Positions 1-10,185 of a stretch of DNA of 64,000 nucleotides are shown in pieces. A model generated the notes under the pieces. The model worked only from the letters and a program-made list of their open reading frames with translations. It had not been told where the DNA came from and did not search any database. Positions within the stretch are counted from its first letter, which is position 1; every line of letters begins with the position of its first letter. Position numbers and translations under genes: made by a program. This stretch comes from Bretschneidera sinensis (lineage: Eukaryota > Streptophyta > Magnoliopsida > Brassicales > Akaniaceae). The stretch spans positions 3,126,001 through 3,190,000 of the forward strand of contig CM043700.1 of the NCBI GenBank assembly GCA_023935145.1, given 5' to 3'.

Positions 1-1307
1 TGTTTGTGAAAATATCTGGGCGAGACCCAGATGTGATCATCTTGGCATGGACTGCCCTGCCCTTGGGAACGCACCGAGTGTCACCGAAGAGACGCAGAAG
101 GCGAGAAAAAGACATTTTCAGAAATTCTTCAAAAGGCTATGATTGGTTTTGGAAAAAAATGAGTAGGACAAAGGAAAAGGATAGAAAAAAAATATAAATA
201 TTGATTTTTTTCATGGGATATTTTGTAAAAGTGATGGAAAAATTAAAAAAAAAAATTATTTTAATTTTTAATCACCATGTTAATGTGAAAAGATTATAAT
301 TTATTTATGTGAGAAAAAGAGATCATTCTCACTTTATTTTTTTTGTTACCAAAATATATATATAAAAAAATGTGTTATCATCAATGGGTAGCCCTTGAAA
401 TCTTGAAGTAGGAGGATGGTCCAATTTCTATTCTGGTCTTCTAGCAACATTGAATTTTCAACAATCTGAGACGTCTACCAAAATGGTATGGTCTTCTTTG
501 GACAAAACAGTTCGTTTGATATTTTAAGAATTCGAATCATCTACCGGAATGGTGTTGTGTTTGAGAAAGCTTTTACCAAAAAAAAAAAAAAACAAAAAAA
601 TTAACAGTTGAAAATAGATTTCATAACATTTTCATATATTAGTTTTTGGTAAATTTTTTCTGAAATAATTGTTGGGGCAACTAAGGCCTTATTTGGTGTA
701 GCCCTGTTTGGATGGGGCTTGTAAAGTAATTTATGTTATTTGTACTTTAAGCTTTGTTTATTTTAATATTGTTATTTATCAAAATAAGACCGGTCTTACT
801 GAATTGTGATTTATTATAACTTAGTTTTTGGTTTTAATTCAGCCACGTATCAAAATGAACATTTGTTATTTATGAAAGTTCCATAAGTTACGCTTTTAGA
901 GATTGATTCCTCATTTTCTACGCCAACTACTTATTTTCTCCGACAATTCGATTCTTCTATCTCCAGTGATGAATTACTCAATTGAAATTTTTTTGTTCTT
1001 CTTTATTTTTCATAGCCAATAATTTGAATATAGATTTGAGTATTTTTTTTTAATTCTGAAAAATCAAGTAATTTTCTTCTTTATTGTATTTTTTTTTTCC
1101 TCAAATTTCCCCCCAATCTTCATCTTCTTTTTGTTTTTCTTCTCAATCTTCTTCATATTCTCCCTCCTTCCTCCCTCACTCCCCCCCCCCCCCCCCCCCA
1201 ATTCTCTTTCTTCTCCACAAATTTGCGATAGATCTGAGAAGATTTGTGAGTTTTTTTTCTATAATTTTTTACTACTTATTTATTTTAAAAAAAGTTTAGA
1301 TAAAGTA
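1..1307. other. AT-rich intergenic DNA
   Basis: No gene can be supported here. The stretch is AT-rich with many A and T runs. A 19-base poly-C run lies at 1181-1199 behind a CT-rich tract. A short hairpin (ATCTGGG/CCCAGAT) sits near base 16-32. The 63-codon reading frame at the left edge has no recognisable domain and could be the cut end of something outside the window. Confidence 0.6.
1181..1199 (+). repeat. poly-C tract
   Basis: Nineteen consecutive C residues follow a CT-rich tract. A comparable 17-base poly-G run lies at 2719-2735. Runs of this length are hard to sequence and their exact lengths are uncertain. Confidence 0.9.
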
Positions 1308-1948
1308 TTTTTTTATATATTTTATAACTTCTTTATTTATATTTAAAAATATTAAATATATAATATATTTTAGAAAAATACGTAATTTTGTTTTGTGGGA
1401 AATATTTCCCTACCAAATTTTAAATTAAGTATGAGATTTAAATGGTAAATTAGTTCATATTGATTATATTTAAAATCATAATATAATTATAAAAATAATA
1501 TTAACAGTCAGTTGTTATTATCAAACGTGGATAATGGTACTACACAGTTTAGAATTAAGACCATAAAGTTTGCAACCAAACAATCATAAATCAATCAACT
1601 TGATTATAATCTAAAAAAATTAAATTAAAATAAGTTGCCAATCACCAGACACCAGACAATTTGGTAATTGTCTGGCTTTAATTTAAAATTTAAAATTGTT
1701 TGGTACCATTATCTACGTTTGACAACAACAACTTATTGTCGATTGTTGGTATTATTGTTATGATTATATTTTAATTTTAAAATGATTCATATGAATTAAT
1801 TTACCATTTAGATCTCATAATTAATTAAAAATTCATCGGAACCCAAAATTTTCCCATAAAACAGAATTTATATATTTTTCATCAAATATATATTTAATAT
1901 TTTTAAATATATATTATAAATTATAAAATTTAAAATAAGAGAACATAT
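1308..1948. repeat. Long inverted repeat (foldback element)
   Basis: The left arm (about 1308-1567) and the reverse complement of the right arm (about 1686-1948) align over some 250 bases. Shared blocks include ATGAGAT(T/C)TAAATGGTAAATTA and CAAACGT(G/A)GATAATGGTAC. The loop of about 120 bases contains a second small hairpin built on CCAGACAATT/AATTGTCTGG. This is the structure of a foldback or MITE-like DNA transposon. No coding capacity or clear target duplication was found. It lies next to the PIF/Harbinger remnant, but a direct relationship is not shown. Confidence 0.75.
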
Positions 1949-2150
1949 GTAGATCTTTATGTTATCCATTTTGTACATTCCAGAATTAATAAATAAAAAA
2001 AATATTTAATATAATGCATAGATTATAAAAGTCATACAAATATAAATTAAAAAAATTCATACAAACATATTCAACATAGTTTATGAAATCCATACTTGCA
2101 TAGTTTATAAAATTCATCAGAAAAACCATCATATGCAAAATCATGCATCA

Positions 2151-3400
2151 TCACTCGGTTGGAGCTACCCTACTTGCAGCCCACATGGCATTGACAATTC
2201 TGTCGTGTTCCCTCACCATGAAGTGCACATCCACCGTAATGACACCCTCAACATCCTCAATTGCATCTTCCACTGGTTGTAATGCAACTCCTTCTGGTGT
2301 GAAGTCAAGGTTCGACCAGACAACTAGGAAAGGATCCCTCTCCACGCCACGACACAGTTTGATCAGATTATGAATTGTTGCGCATGCATAGACAATGAGT
2401 GTTTGTGTCTGCAAAGGAAAACAAGGCATTTGCTTTAAGATAGGGAACCTCTCTTTTAAGACCCCAAACACCCTTTCAATCACATTCCTTAAAGAGGAAT
2501 GAGCATGATTGAAGAATTTCTCTCGACTGTGGGGCCAACCACTCATCCTAAATTCGGGCAAATAGTATAATGTCTCTTTGAAAGGTGTGAGAAAACCTCT
2601 CATACAATAAAATCCCACATCCACGAGATAATATTTTCCTTCATTAAAAATAGCAATTTAGTAGCACATAATCTATAGTAACCATTACCAAACACGTGAA
2701 GTGATACCTACGGGAGGCGGGGGGGGGGGGGGGGGAAATTTAATGCTTCATTATGTATAGCGTGAAGGAATGCAATAGAATCATGCGCAGTCCCTTTCCA
2801 ACCAGCTCTAATATACGTGGTGTACATGTCAAAGTCACATGTCACGAGCACATTTTGTGTGCAAGCAGTTTTTCAACCTTGATATGGGATTTGCTCATCA
2901 GTAGGAATCCAAGTAGAGACATGGGTACCATCAATAGCCCCAACATAATCCTAGTTAAAATATATGAAATCCTACATTAGTTAGAATGAATAAAAATTGG
3001 TGTTAAGGACAAGTATTATATTTTTGAAGTTAAAATGTGAATGGTCACTTACTTTAAAGAATGGCGAGAACCTCGTAGACGACCTAATGTGATTGGGAGT
3101 TTCAGTGAAAGGCACACGTGGTTTAACTACCTCCACTGATAAACGAGAAAACACAACCAACACTTAGTTGAAGTGCTTAGAAATTGTCTCATTGGAATGT
3201 TGGAATCCATGAGCTAGAACTCGATTTTCGCTCTTAATAAAAAAAATCATGGCTTACTCTTCCAGTCTCATAAATCTTATATGTGACAGAAGAAATCATT
3301 TCTCTACAAATGTTTGCGAAATGCTTATTAACGAAGTCTTTGACATTCAAAAAAGGTTATGACATACAGCCGAATATCCATCCAGTAATTCTATCATAAA
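2151..3400 (-). pseudogene. PIF/Harbinger transposase (HARBI1-type DDE nuclease), decayed
   Basis: The C-terminal exon (2151-about 2650) encodes a PIF/Harbinger nuclease segment: YYLVDVGFYCMRGF, then HSSLRNVIERVFGVLKERFP and a CATIHNLI tail. Upstream pieces encode DYVGAIDGTHVSTW and CDFDMYTTYIRAGW...AHDS (about 2760-2950), and RLSVEVVKPRVPFTETPNHI (about 3050-3163) after a plausible intron. The DDE residues can be placed in DGTH, LVDVGF and NVIERVFG. The gene is broken: there is an in-frame stop after the DGTH block, another stop near 3165, and the 17-base G run at 2719-2735 falls between the second and third blocks. The family catalyses cut-and-paste transposition at TTA/TAA-type targets. 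This copy cannot make a full protein, and the element's terminal repeats were not identified. Confidence 0.88.
2719..2735 (+). repeat. poly-G tract
   Basis: Seventeen consecutive G residues lie inside the transposase remnant, between the regions encoding AHDS and YYLVD. On the coding strand this is a poly-C run. It mirrors the poly-C run at 1181. Confidence 0.9.
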
Positions 3401-3679
3401 ATCAAGGTAAATTTCTTTGTCTCTTATTATGAAAGAGAAGTGCAATGACTAACCAACACACCTCTTGGATTTGTTCATTTGATAATGGCATTCTATAACT
3501 TAGTATATGAAATTCATCAATAAAAATACCAATACCATAAAAATAAACCAATCTATAACTAATCTAATATCCATACATAACACGCATCATACATATATCA
3601 TCCTTACATAGACATAAAATATCCAAATATAATCTAAAATCCATAACTAAATATCAGTATTAAAAACATCACCATCCCA

Positions 3680-4180
3680 CTCAACTAACTCAGGGCCATC
3701 AAGGGGTTGGACCTCCATAACATCAACACCGAGAATATCTACAACGGGGACACCCTAATCCTGAGTGGCAATTACAATGGGTTTACCGAGCAAGTATCTA
3801 TCGGGTACAATGTCTACATCTAAACCGGGCATCCCTTGGAACAAGGTACGAAGAAGGTCCACTTATTTGATGCCAGTATGACAATATCTTTCACTCCATG
3901 GATGTAGCTAAAGACATAAAAAAAAAAAAAAATCACAAATCAATGAACTAAAAGTTATCTAATAAGACACTCCATTTACATTAAAAGTAATAGACACGTT
4001 CCTCTAAAATAATATTCCCTTCATTATCAACAACCCCAAGACAAAACTACTCCTGCCAATGTCTAAATTTTACCCTGCAAAGGCCCCATTGTAGTTTCAA
4101 TTGTTTCCTCTCTAGTACCCCATTGAACTTGACCCTAAACCGTTGTTGAATTATTTCAATGACTATCCTAGTCAGGAAGT
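3680..4180 (-). pseudogene. Probable PIF/Harbinger ORF1 (Myb/SANT-like) remnant
   Basis: On the minus strand, about 3985-4110 reads FNGVLERKQLKLQWGLCRVK followed by NEGNIILEERVYYF. After a gap with a 14-base A run, about 3690-3905 reads HPWSERYCHTGIK...VDLLRTLFQG and then DVDIVPDRYLLGKPIVIA. Order and spacing resemble the Myb/SANT-like ORF1 that accompanies the transposase in plant PIF elements: a QLK..W helix, an intron, then an HP...(Y/F)..L...FG-type tail. Stops and frame changes interrupt it. It lies upstream of the transposase on the same strand, as expected for a two-ORF element. The assignment rests on pattern recall and needs a profile search. Confidence 0.45.
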
Positions 4181-4599
4181 GATTGTATATCACCCTCAAA
4201 TATTGTTCTTCCCCGCCATTACGAGAAAAAAATGTGTGCTTCTAATCTGTCCATTATATCACAGACATGTCTATCCATATATGCAGTTGTTAAAATTTAC
4301 TCAATCACATAACATCACTTATAAAGGAGAAAATATATATAGATTTACATGTCTATCGAGATATGTCTCAGACGCAAGTAGGTTAAGTTTCACTATTGTG
4401 ATACATTTATATGCTACAAAGTACCTAGTGCTCATCATCATGGGCCAATTCTTGACCTCAGGTCCTCAAACTGGCAGACACTAACGTAACCTAAACATGC
4501 ATATAGACACAATTCAGAAGTTCAAAGCAATAAAACCCCGCCGAAATCAATGCATGACATGAAAAAAAAAAAAAAAAAAAGGACATTCCAAAGGACAAA

Positions 4600-4895
4600 G
4601 TTACATTAAGCCATGAGACAATTTTATCATATATGTGTTTCCAAAGGACATAGTTGGGATTAGGTGTAGATTGGTCTTGGTCATCAACAATTGTTTTGGG
4701 AGGAAGATCAACATAACCATCAACATGATCTAAGACTTCATAACCATTGAGAATGGGAAGAAAAAATGTTTGCAACAAAACGAAATTGTCCTGGTTAATG
4801 GGAATTAAGTTTTTGATATTGAAGAGTTCGAAAATCGGGTGAAGAGAAGAAGAATTTGAAATAAGTGTAGATGAAAAAGACGATTCAGAAATCAT
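4600..4895 (-). pseudogene. Copia-type gag N-terminal fragment
   Basis: The minus-strand frame from ATG 4895 encodes HPIFELFNIKNLIPINQDNF, then LQTFFLPILNGYEVLDHVDG, and later NPNYVLWKHIYDKIVSWLN. This order (a short N-terminus, N.I.NLIPI..D.., a hydrophobic FLP.L..Y..L..VDG block, then W...D....W) is typical of the N-terminus of Ty1/Copia gag polyproteins in plants. The fragment ends at an A-run near 4561-4580 and has no pol partner nearby, so it is a truncated relic. The remainder of the frame past the A-run is not similar to gag. Confidence 0.7.
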
Positions 4896-6000
4896 TTTAT
4901 ATTTAAAGGAAAACTTTTACAGAGTCATGAGCAAATTATCTTTGTTTTTTTTTAAATAGAAAGTGTTGGTTTGCTGCTTATCCACAAAAAAAGGGTTTTT
5001 GCTAGGACAAAATGAGGTGGACTCGAGTTAAGCTTTTGGTATTTTAGTTTGACTTGACCAAAAATAGTGCATTCGAGCCAAAAATAGTGCATTCGAGGTC
5101 AATTCAAGCCTAACTTAAAACTTGAAATCAATTGGTGATGATTTAAGTTTGAAAAATATGGAGCTTGATAATATTAGGAATATGAAGCAATGTGCTCATA
5201 ATGAAAAAGTTATTGAAATAACAGTGTTAGAAATAGTATTGTTGCTAATTTGATAAGGGCACTTCGTTAAATTAAATGAAAATTTTAAATTACATAAACT
5301 TGAAATTGTTAAATTATTTAATCACAATCGTAGGTATTTTTATTTTATTATTAATTAATGAATGATTTTATTAATATAAAATTATTTTATTTGCTAATAT
5401 CATAAATACCTCTTTAGTTGATAAAATTTAAGATTACAATTTACCAAACATTACTGCTGATCACAGTGCTTAATCACTCCTAAACAAACCTATGGCGCAA
5501 CAGTGAGTGCTGCAAATGCAACATAATTTGGATTAAAAAAATAGATTAAAATCTTGTATTGAAAAAAATCGGATTTAAATCTTCTGTAATAGAGATTATT
5601 TTATTTAAAATATTAATTAGTTTTGATTTAATTTTGAAATGATGCGTCTCATCATTTCACCATGACGTCACCGACTGATCCACAACAAAGTATCGCTAGA
5701 TATCACTGTAATAGGGAGCCTTTGAAAAACATTTACCAACCAGTAAGATCAGCAAAGTATGTATCTGTAGCATCATCCCAGATGATAATTATATCAACTA
5801 GAATTTCATCCAAGAATTCATTTTGTAGGCCAAAATGCAATCAGCCACATTTTAACAATCACAAATCTGGGGTTATTTATAACCTACACGTCCAAAATTA
5901 TCAAGAACAGAAACAAATGGAGCATAAAATGGACAGAGACGTGTAAGATCACACAATTCACAACAACATTTTCTCTTCAAATACTAGCATTGAAGACGAA
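4896..6000. other. Intergenic DNA 3' of the ATX1-like gene
   Basis: AT-rich sequence without a supported gene. A small direct repeat (AAAAATAGTGCATTCGAG-like) occurs at about 5056-5095. The distal part (about 5700-6122) may include the 3' untranslated region of the copper chaperone gene, but no polyadenylation signal could be assigned with certainty. The 94-codon plus-strand frame at 5662-5946 has no recognisable domain. Confidence 0.5.
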
Positions 6001-6122
6001 AATATCACATCACAGTCACGAGAAATTTATTCCTAATTAAAGCAAAGTAGATAATACTCTACAGGTCACATGACATTTATAGCAACTTCACCAAGCTATA
6101 TGATCCATTAAGAATTCATCGT

Positions 6123-8592
6123 TCAGGCAACAGCCACAGCTTCTGCGGGCTTTGCTGGTTCTTCGACATCCCAGAATGCGGTTTTCTTTCCAGTCTTTGA
6201 CACAGTCTGCAGAACAGCATCAGGCTGCACATTGCCTTTCACTGTCACCTTTTGTTCCTTCAAATCAATATCGTATGTTTCTACACCTGCAAATGATTAT
6301 TGAGAAAAACAAGATTAACAATAATTATCAACTAGAAAATAAGATAACAAAACTATGGACAGCAGGTCTCCCGTTAAAAGTCAGAAGTGAGGAGCAATTA
6401 GAAACATTCCAAAGAAAATACAACTCCAAATACAAGCCTTCACCATTTTTTTATATTTTATTTCCACAATCTTTGCTCAAGCAATCCAATTAAAAGAACA
6501 TACGAATCTCACACAAAGCTCTCTGAATTCAACTCAACTAAGCATCAATCCAACCAGTTGGAGTCAGCTACATGAATCCTGTTCCTCCAACTGCCCAGTC
6601 CAATCTAAAGCCAGTCTCTAAAACGTTTAGGAATAAAATCTTTGGTCAATACTTTACCCCATGTGATTTAATTTTTCACAAATCTCCGCCCATAACTAAA
6701 AAATCTACTTTCTTAGGATTACAAGGTCCATTCAAATGTTCGGCAGCAAATCACGAAATCTTGGCGATATTCTCTTCATCTCTCTAATGAATGGGGAGTC
6801 CACTTTGAAATCGTCCGCCCAGCTCTTTCTAAATCAGTATTTATGTACAGATTTTGTTATTAGGAGTTCTCAACCATCATTCAAAGAAAATTATGCTTTG
6901 GGAAAATTTATAACATTTACCCAAGAAAAGCCACAGCTGAAATTTTCATTGTTATCAATTTTACTTGTTTCATACAATTTTAATCAAACCCGGAAAGCAA
7001 CTACCAAAACCCAGCAGAAAGGAGAAAGGCTTCTTGTTGCTACCGGACTTGCTGGCAGCTGCAAGCTTTAAACTAGCTACTATGACTTAATTGATAAACA
7101 TTAACCAGTAATAACTTGTTCACATAACCATATAACAATGGTCCATTATCAAGTATCAAAACCTGCAAATGGGTAAACAAAGCCAATGCTTATATAGCTT
7201 ACAAAAAGAGTAACTTTAAACACATGAAAATTTTGGGATGGAACATTAATAAATTAGAAAAGAACATCTTGAGCAATCAGCAACATCACAAATGCTATAG
7301 CACACACATTACAAAGCTATAAAACTCAGTTTCAAATAATCAAATGCTGTTAAAAAGTGAGTGTAGTAAGTGGAAAAAGGTTAATCACAAAGGCTAAAAA
7401 GCAAACCTTCCATTTTGCCCAAAACTCTTTTCACCGCACCAACACAGCCTTCACATGACATACCAACCTTAAGGACAACAGTCTGCATTAAAAAGAAAAT
7501 AAAATGAATGTGAGGTTGAAAACATAAAAAGAAACTTGAATGAAAAATTCCCAAACCACAGCAACAAGCTTCTCTGGCAATCACAAGATTTGCATAATAA
7601 GACATCAATCACAGATAGTAAAGCTTAATTGAACAAATCCCTCCTTAGCTTCACATAATCAGAATAATTCTCAAAAACCCAGTTGTTGCTAGTAAAGATA
7701 AACAAAAGGAATTTGATTCTTTTTTTTCTTTTTTTATTTCTTTTCTTTTTGGATGAATCCAAGGCTTCTAATTTCACAGAAATCCCATATATATTGTGCC
7801 CAAAAATAAGTTCTATGTAAATTTTTCAAAAAAATCAAACTTTCAACTCTAAATCTCTTCTTCAACAAAAACAGAATCAGCTCACTATTGTTAAATCACT
7901 AAAAATTATAACCAAGTTGTTGCTAGTAAATATTATCACCAACCAACCTGAGATAAACAAAAGTATTAGTATTGAACTCAATGAACCATACATGATTCCA
8001 TGGCTAATAATATAAAATTGAAAAAGAATGAACAAAAAGATTTTGATTTTTTTTTCAATTTCTTTTCTTTTTTGGATGAATCAAAAGCTTCTAATTTCAC
8101 AAATCCCATATGTATTGTGCCCAAAAATAAGTCCCATGTAAACTTAAAAAAAAAAAATCAAACTTTCAACTCTAAATCCCTTCTATGATATTTCAACAAA
8201 AACAGAATCAGATCACTACTCGTAAAACATAATCATATTTCCACCCCCAAATTGTGCAATCAGTCTCAAAGATCAGACTACGCGTTTAGTCAAAGTCAGA
8301 TAAAAATCAACCTAATTGGCCCAAAAAAATTAAAAATTATATTTCCACCCCCAAACTGTGCAATCAGTCTCAAGGATCAGGTCTACGCTATTCAAACCAA
8401 AATCGGAGACATATCAACCTAATTGGCCAAAAAAAAACCACCTAAAGAATTAGAAAAAAAAAATTCCCAATTTCACAACCTAAATAAAGCATGATTCAAG
8501 ATTAAAAAGAAAATATTGAAGACCCAAAAATCCTTTAAAAAAATTGAACGGAAGTTGATAATTAAAGGGGATTTTTGAAGTACCTGAGACAT
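6123..8592 (-). CDS. ATX1: ATX1-type copper chaperone (HMA domain), three exons
   Basis: Coding exons are 8584-8592, 7407-7482 and 6123-6286, which join in phase to 249 nt (82 residues). Exon 1 encodes only Met-Ser-Gln before a GT donor. Exon 2 encodes [20 protein letters not shown], with the Cu(I)-binding MxCxxC motif at residues 11-16. Exon 3 completes the beta-alpha-beta-beta-alpha-beta HMA fold with an ...[10 protein letters not shown] block and a short acidic, Ala/Pro-rich tail. Proteins of this family are cytosolic and hand Cu(I) to P-type ATPases such as RAN1/HMA5. Length, motif and exon pattern match short plant ATX1-like chaperones rather than the long-tailed CCH type. The reading frame is intact. 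Intron 1 is about 1.1 kb and contains internal duplications. Confidence 0.93.
7690..8410. repeat. Duplicated segments in ATX1 intron 1
   Basis: Two blocks occur twice within the intron. A T-rich block with GGATGAATC(C/A)A followed by GCTTCTAATTTCACA and GTGCCCAAAAATAAGT is at about 7720-7870 and about 8040-8185. A block with CACCCCCAAA(T/C)TGTGCAATC is at about 8239 and 8348. They look like local tandem duplications and carry no coding sequence. Confidence 0.8.
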
Positions 8593-8697
8593 GGCTGTTG
8601 ACTCTCTAGATTCGTAATCAACAATGAGAAAGAAGAAGAAAATAATTTTGTGTTACTTTAATGTTTGTAGTGTGGGACTTCGAAAGAGCGAGGTCGT

Positions 8698-8705
8698 TTT
8701 TTATA
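8698..8705 (-). promoter_or_regulatory. Putative TATA box of the ATX1-like gene
   Basis: TATAAAAA on the minus strand lies about 105 bp upstream of the ATG at 8592, a normal distance for a plant core promoter with a short 5' leader. Position and sequence are the only support. Confidence 0.5.
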
Positions 8706-8749
8706 GAAGCGAAGATAGATTTGGTGTGCGCCTGTTTGGTGAGGGCCGG

Positions 8750-10185
8750 CGGATGAGTCACCTAGCGTAAAACGAACGCCAGCAAATTTCCACGTATTAT
8801 TAAATTAATGTATTAAATTTATATAATAAATAACAATGTTAATTTTTTTAAACGAAAAGAGGTGATTTGAAAAAGTAAATTTATCTTTTCAAAAGTTTAT
8901 TTTATGAATTCTTTTAAATTGAATAAATAAATATAAAAATGGTAAAATATGACTAAGTGAGCAACTTTTGGTAAGAAGCTGAAGATGGCCGTTGATGGAC
9001 AACTCAAAGTTTGGTGATATTTTAGATTCCTTACACGTTATTGCATGCACATCGGCAGTACAAGCTTACATTTAGTTAGTACAAAACCCTTGTTGTAGTA
9101 CCAACTACCAAGTACAGATATGTTATGGGTTATGAGTAACGAGAGATTAACATCTATTATCCACCATTAGAAATTATACATGTCTATCTCCTATCCATGA
9201 AAGAATCGTGTTATAAATATATTTTAATTATGATTAAAAAATATATATAATTTCATGATTTAATTTATTTTTATAATAAATTTTGATTTACTTAATTTTT
9301 TAAGCATTATTTATAAAAAAAAATTATCTTTAAAATGTAACAATAAAAATAATTTGATCATGATTTTTTTACACATACAAAAATAAATGTGATATACCGT
9401 AAAAATATATTCTTTTACAAAATAAAATACTCTTTTTTAACTATTGAAAATTGAAAAATCACCAAAAAAATAGCATGTAAGTGAAAAATTCTTAAAAAAT
9501 TTTAGATGATTTCTAAATGCTTTATAGAATTTATTGAGCATCAAAATGTGTCAATCTTCTGTCCAAATGTGTAAAGATAAATAGTGGAATTGACATCCTT
9601 TTATACTAATAGTGCCACACGGATATGCATCTATTTTAGCCTTTAATTATTGAATGAAAAAAATTTCAAATTTCAAATTTCTCTTTTTTTTCTTTTTTTT
9701 GTTAGTGTAGATTGTAATATGGTGTGAGAACTTAATCTTACGAATAAAATAAATAAAGTTGTGAAAGGGTATACAAGTGGTAGTTGCAGATGCGGTTAAT
9801 TAATTTTAAATTAAGTTAATTTTTATTTAAAATTTTATTTTGATTTAAGTATTATATTATAATCCGAAGAGTTGTACCACTTAAGTGGTAACTGTACAAC
9901 CATTAACAGACAGTTATATTACATTTATGTTTGAAGAATTAACCATTATAAATTGACTGAAACTGTCATATTACACAACAAAAAATCTTGTAGTTAGCCT
10001 TTCTTTGTCTAAAATGCATAGATTCTAAAAGAAAGTTTATATAGCTTTATTGTATTTTAGAGGTGACTTGCCGACAATTTAATCTGTTGGTGTGAGGCAA
10101 TATCATCTTTAAAATGGTATACTATGCACCTCAAAACTTAAAATTATGTTTCCCTAAATAATTGTTCTAACAATTTAAAGGTGAT
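8750..10185. other. AT-rich intergenic DNA
   Basis: No gene, RNA or clear transposon was recognised. The only notable structure is a palindrome at 9871-9900. Long A and T runs dominate. Confidence 0.55.
9871..9900. repeat. Palindromic hairpin
   Basis: A perfect 14-base palindrome, ACCACTTAAGTGGT (9876-9889), is enclosed by a second inverted pair, GTTGTAC (9871-9877) and GTACAAC (9894-9900). No function can be assigned. It may be a transposon footprint or chance in AT-rich DNA. Confidence 0.6.

Noticed and set aside
6..197. 63-codon frame at the left edge
   Set aside because: No domain or homology recognised and composition is not gene-like after the first part; it may be the end of a feature outside the window, but nothing supports it.
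1084..1346. Two Phe/Pro/Ser-rich frames
   Set aside because: They are translations of the CT-rich and poly-C tract and overlap each other.
4143..4484. 113-codon plus-strand frame
   Set aside because: It overlaps the probable Harbinger ORF1 remnant on the other strand and has no recognisable domain.
6152..7071. Several plus-strand frames of 71-113 codons
   Set aside because: They are antisense to ATX1 exon 3 and its intron; the minus-strand gene explains the region.
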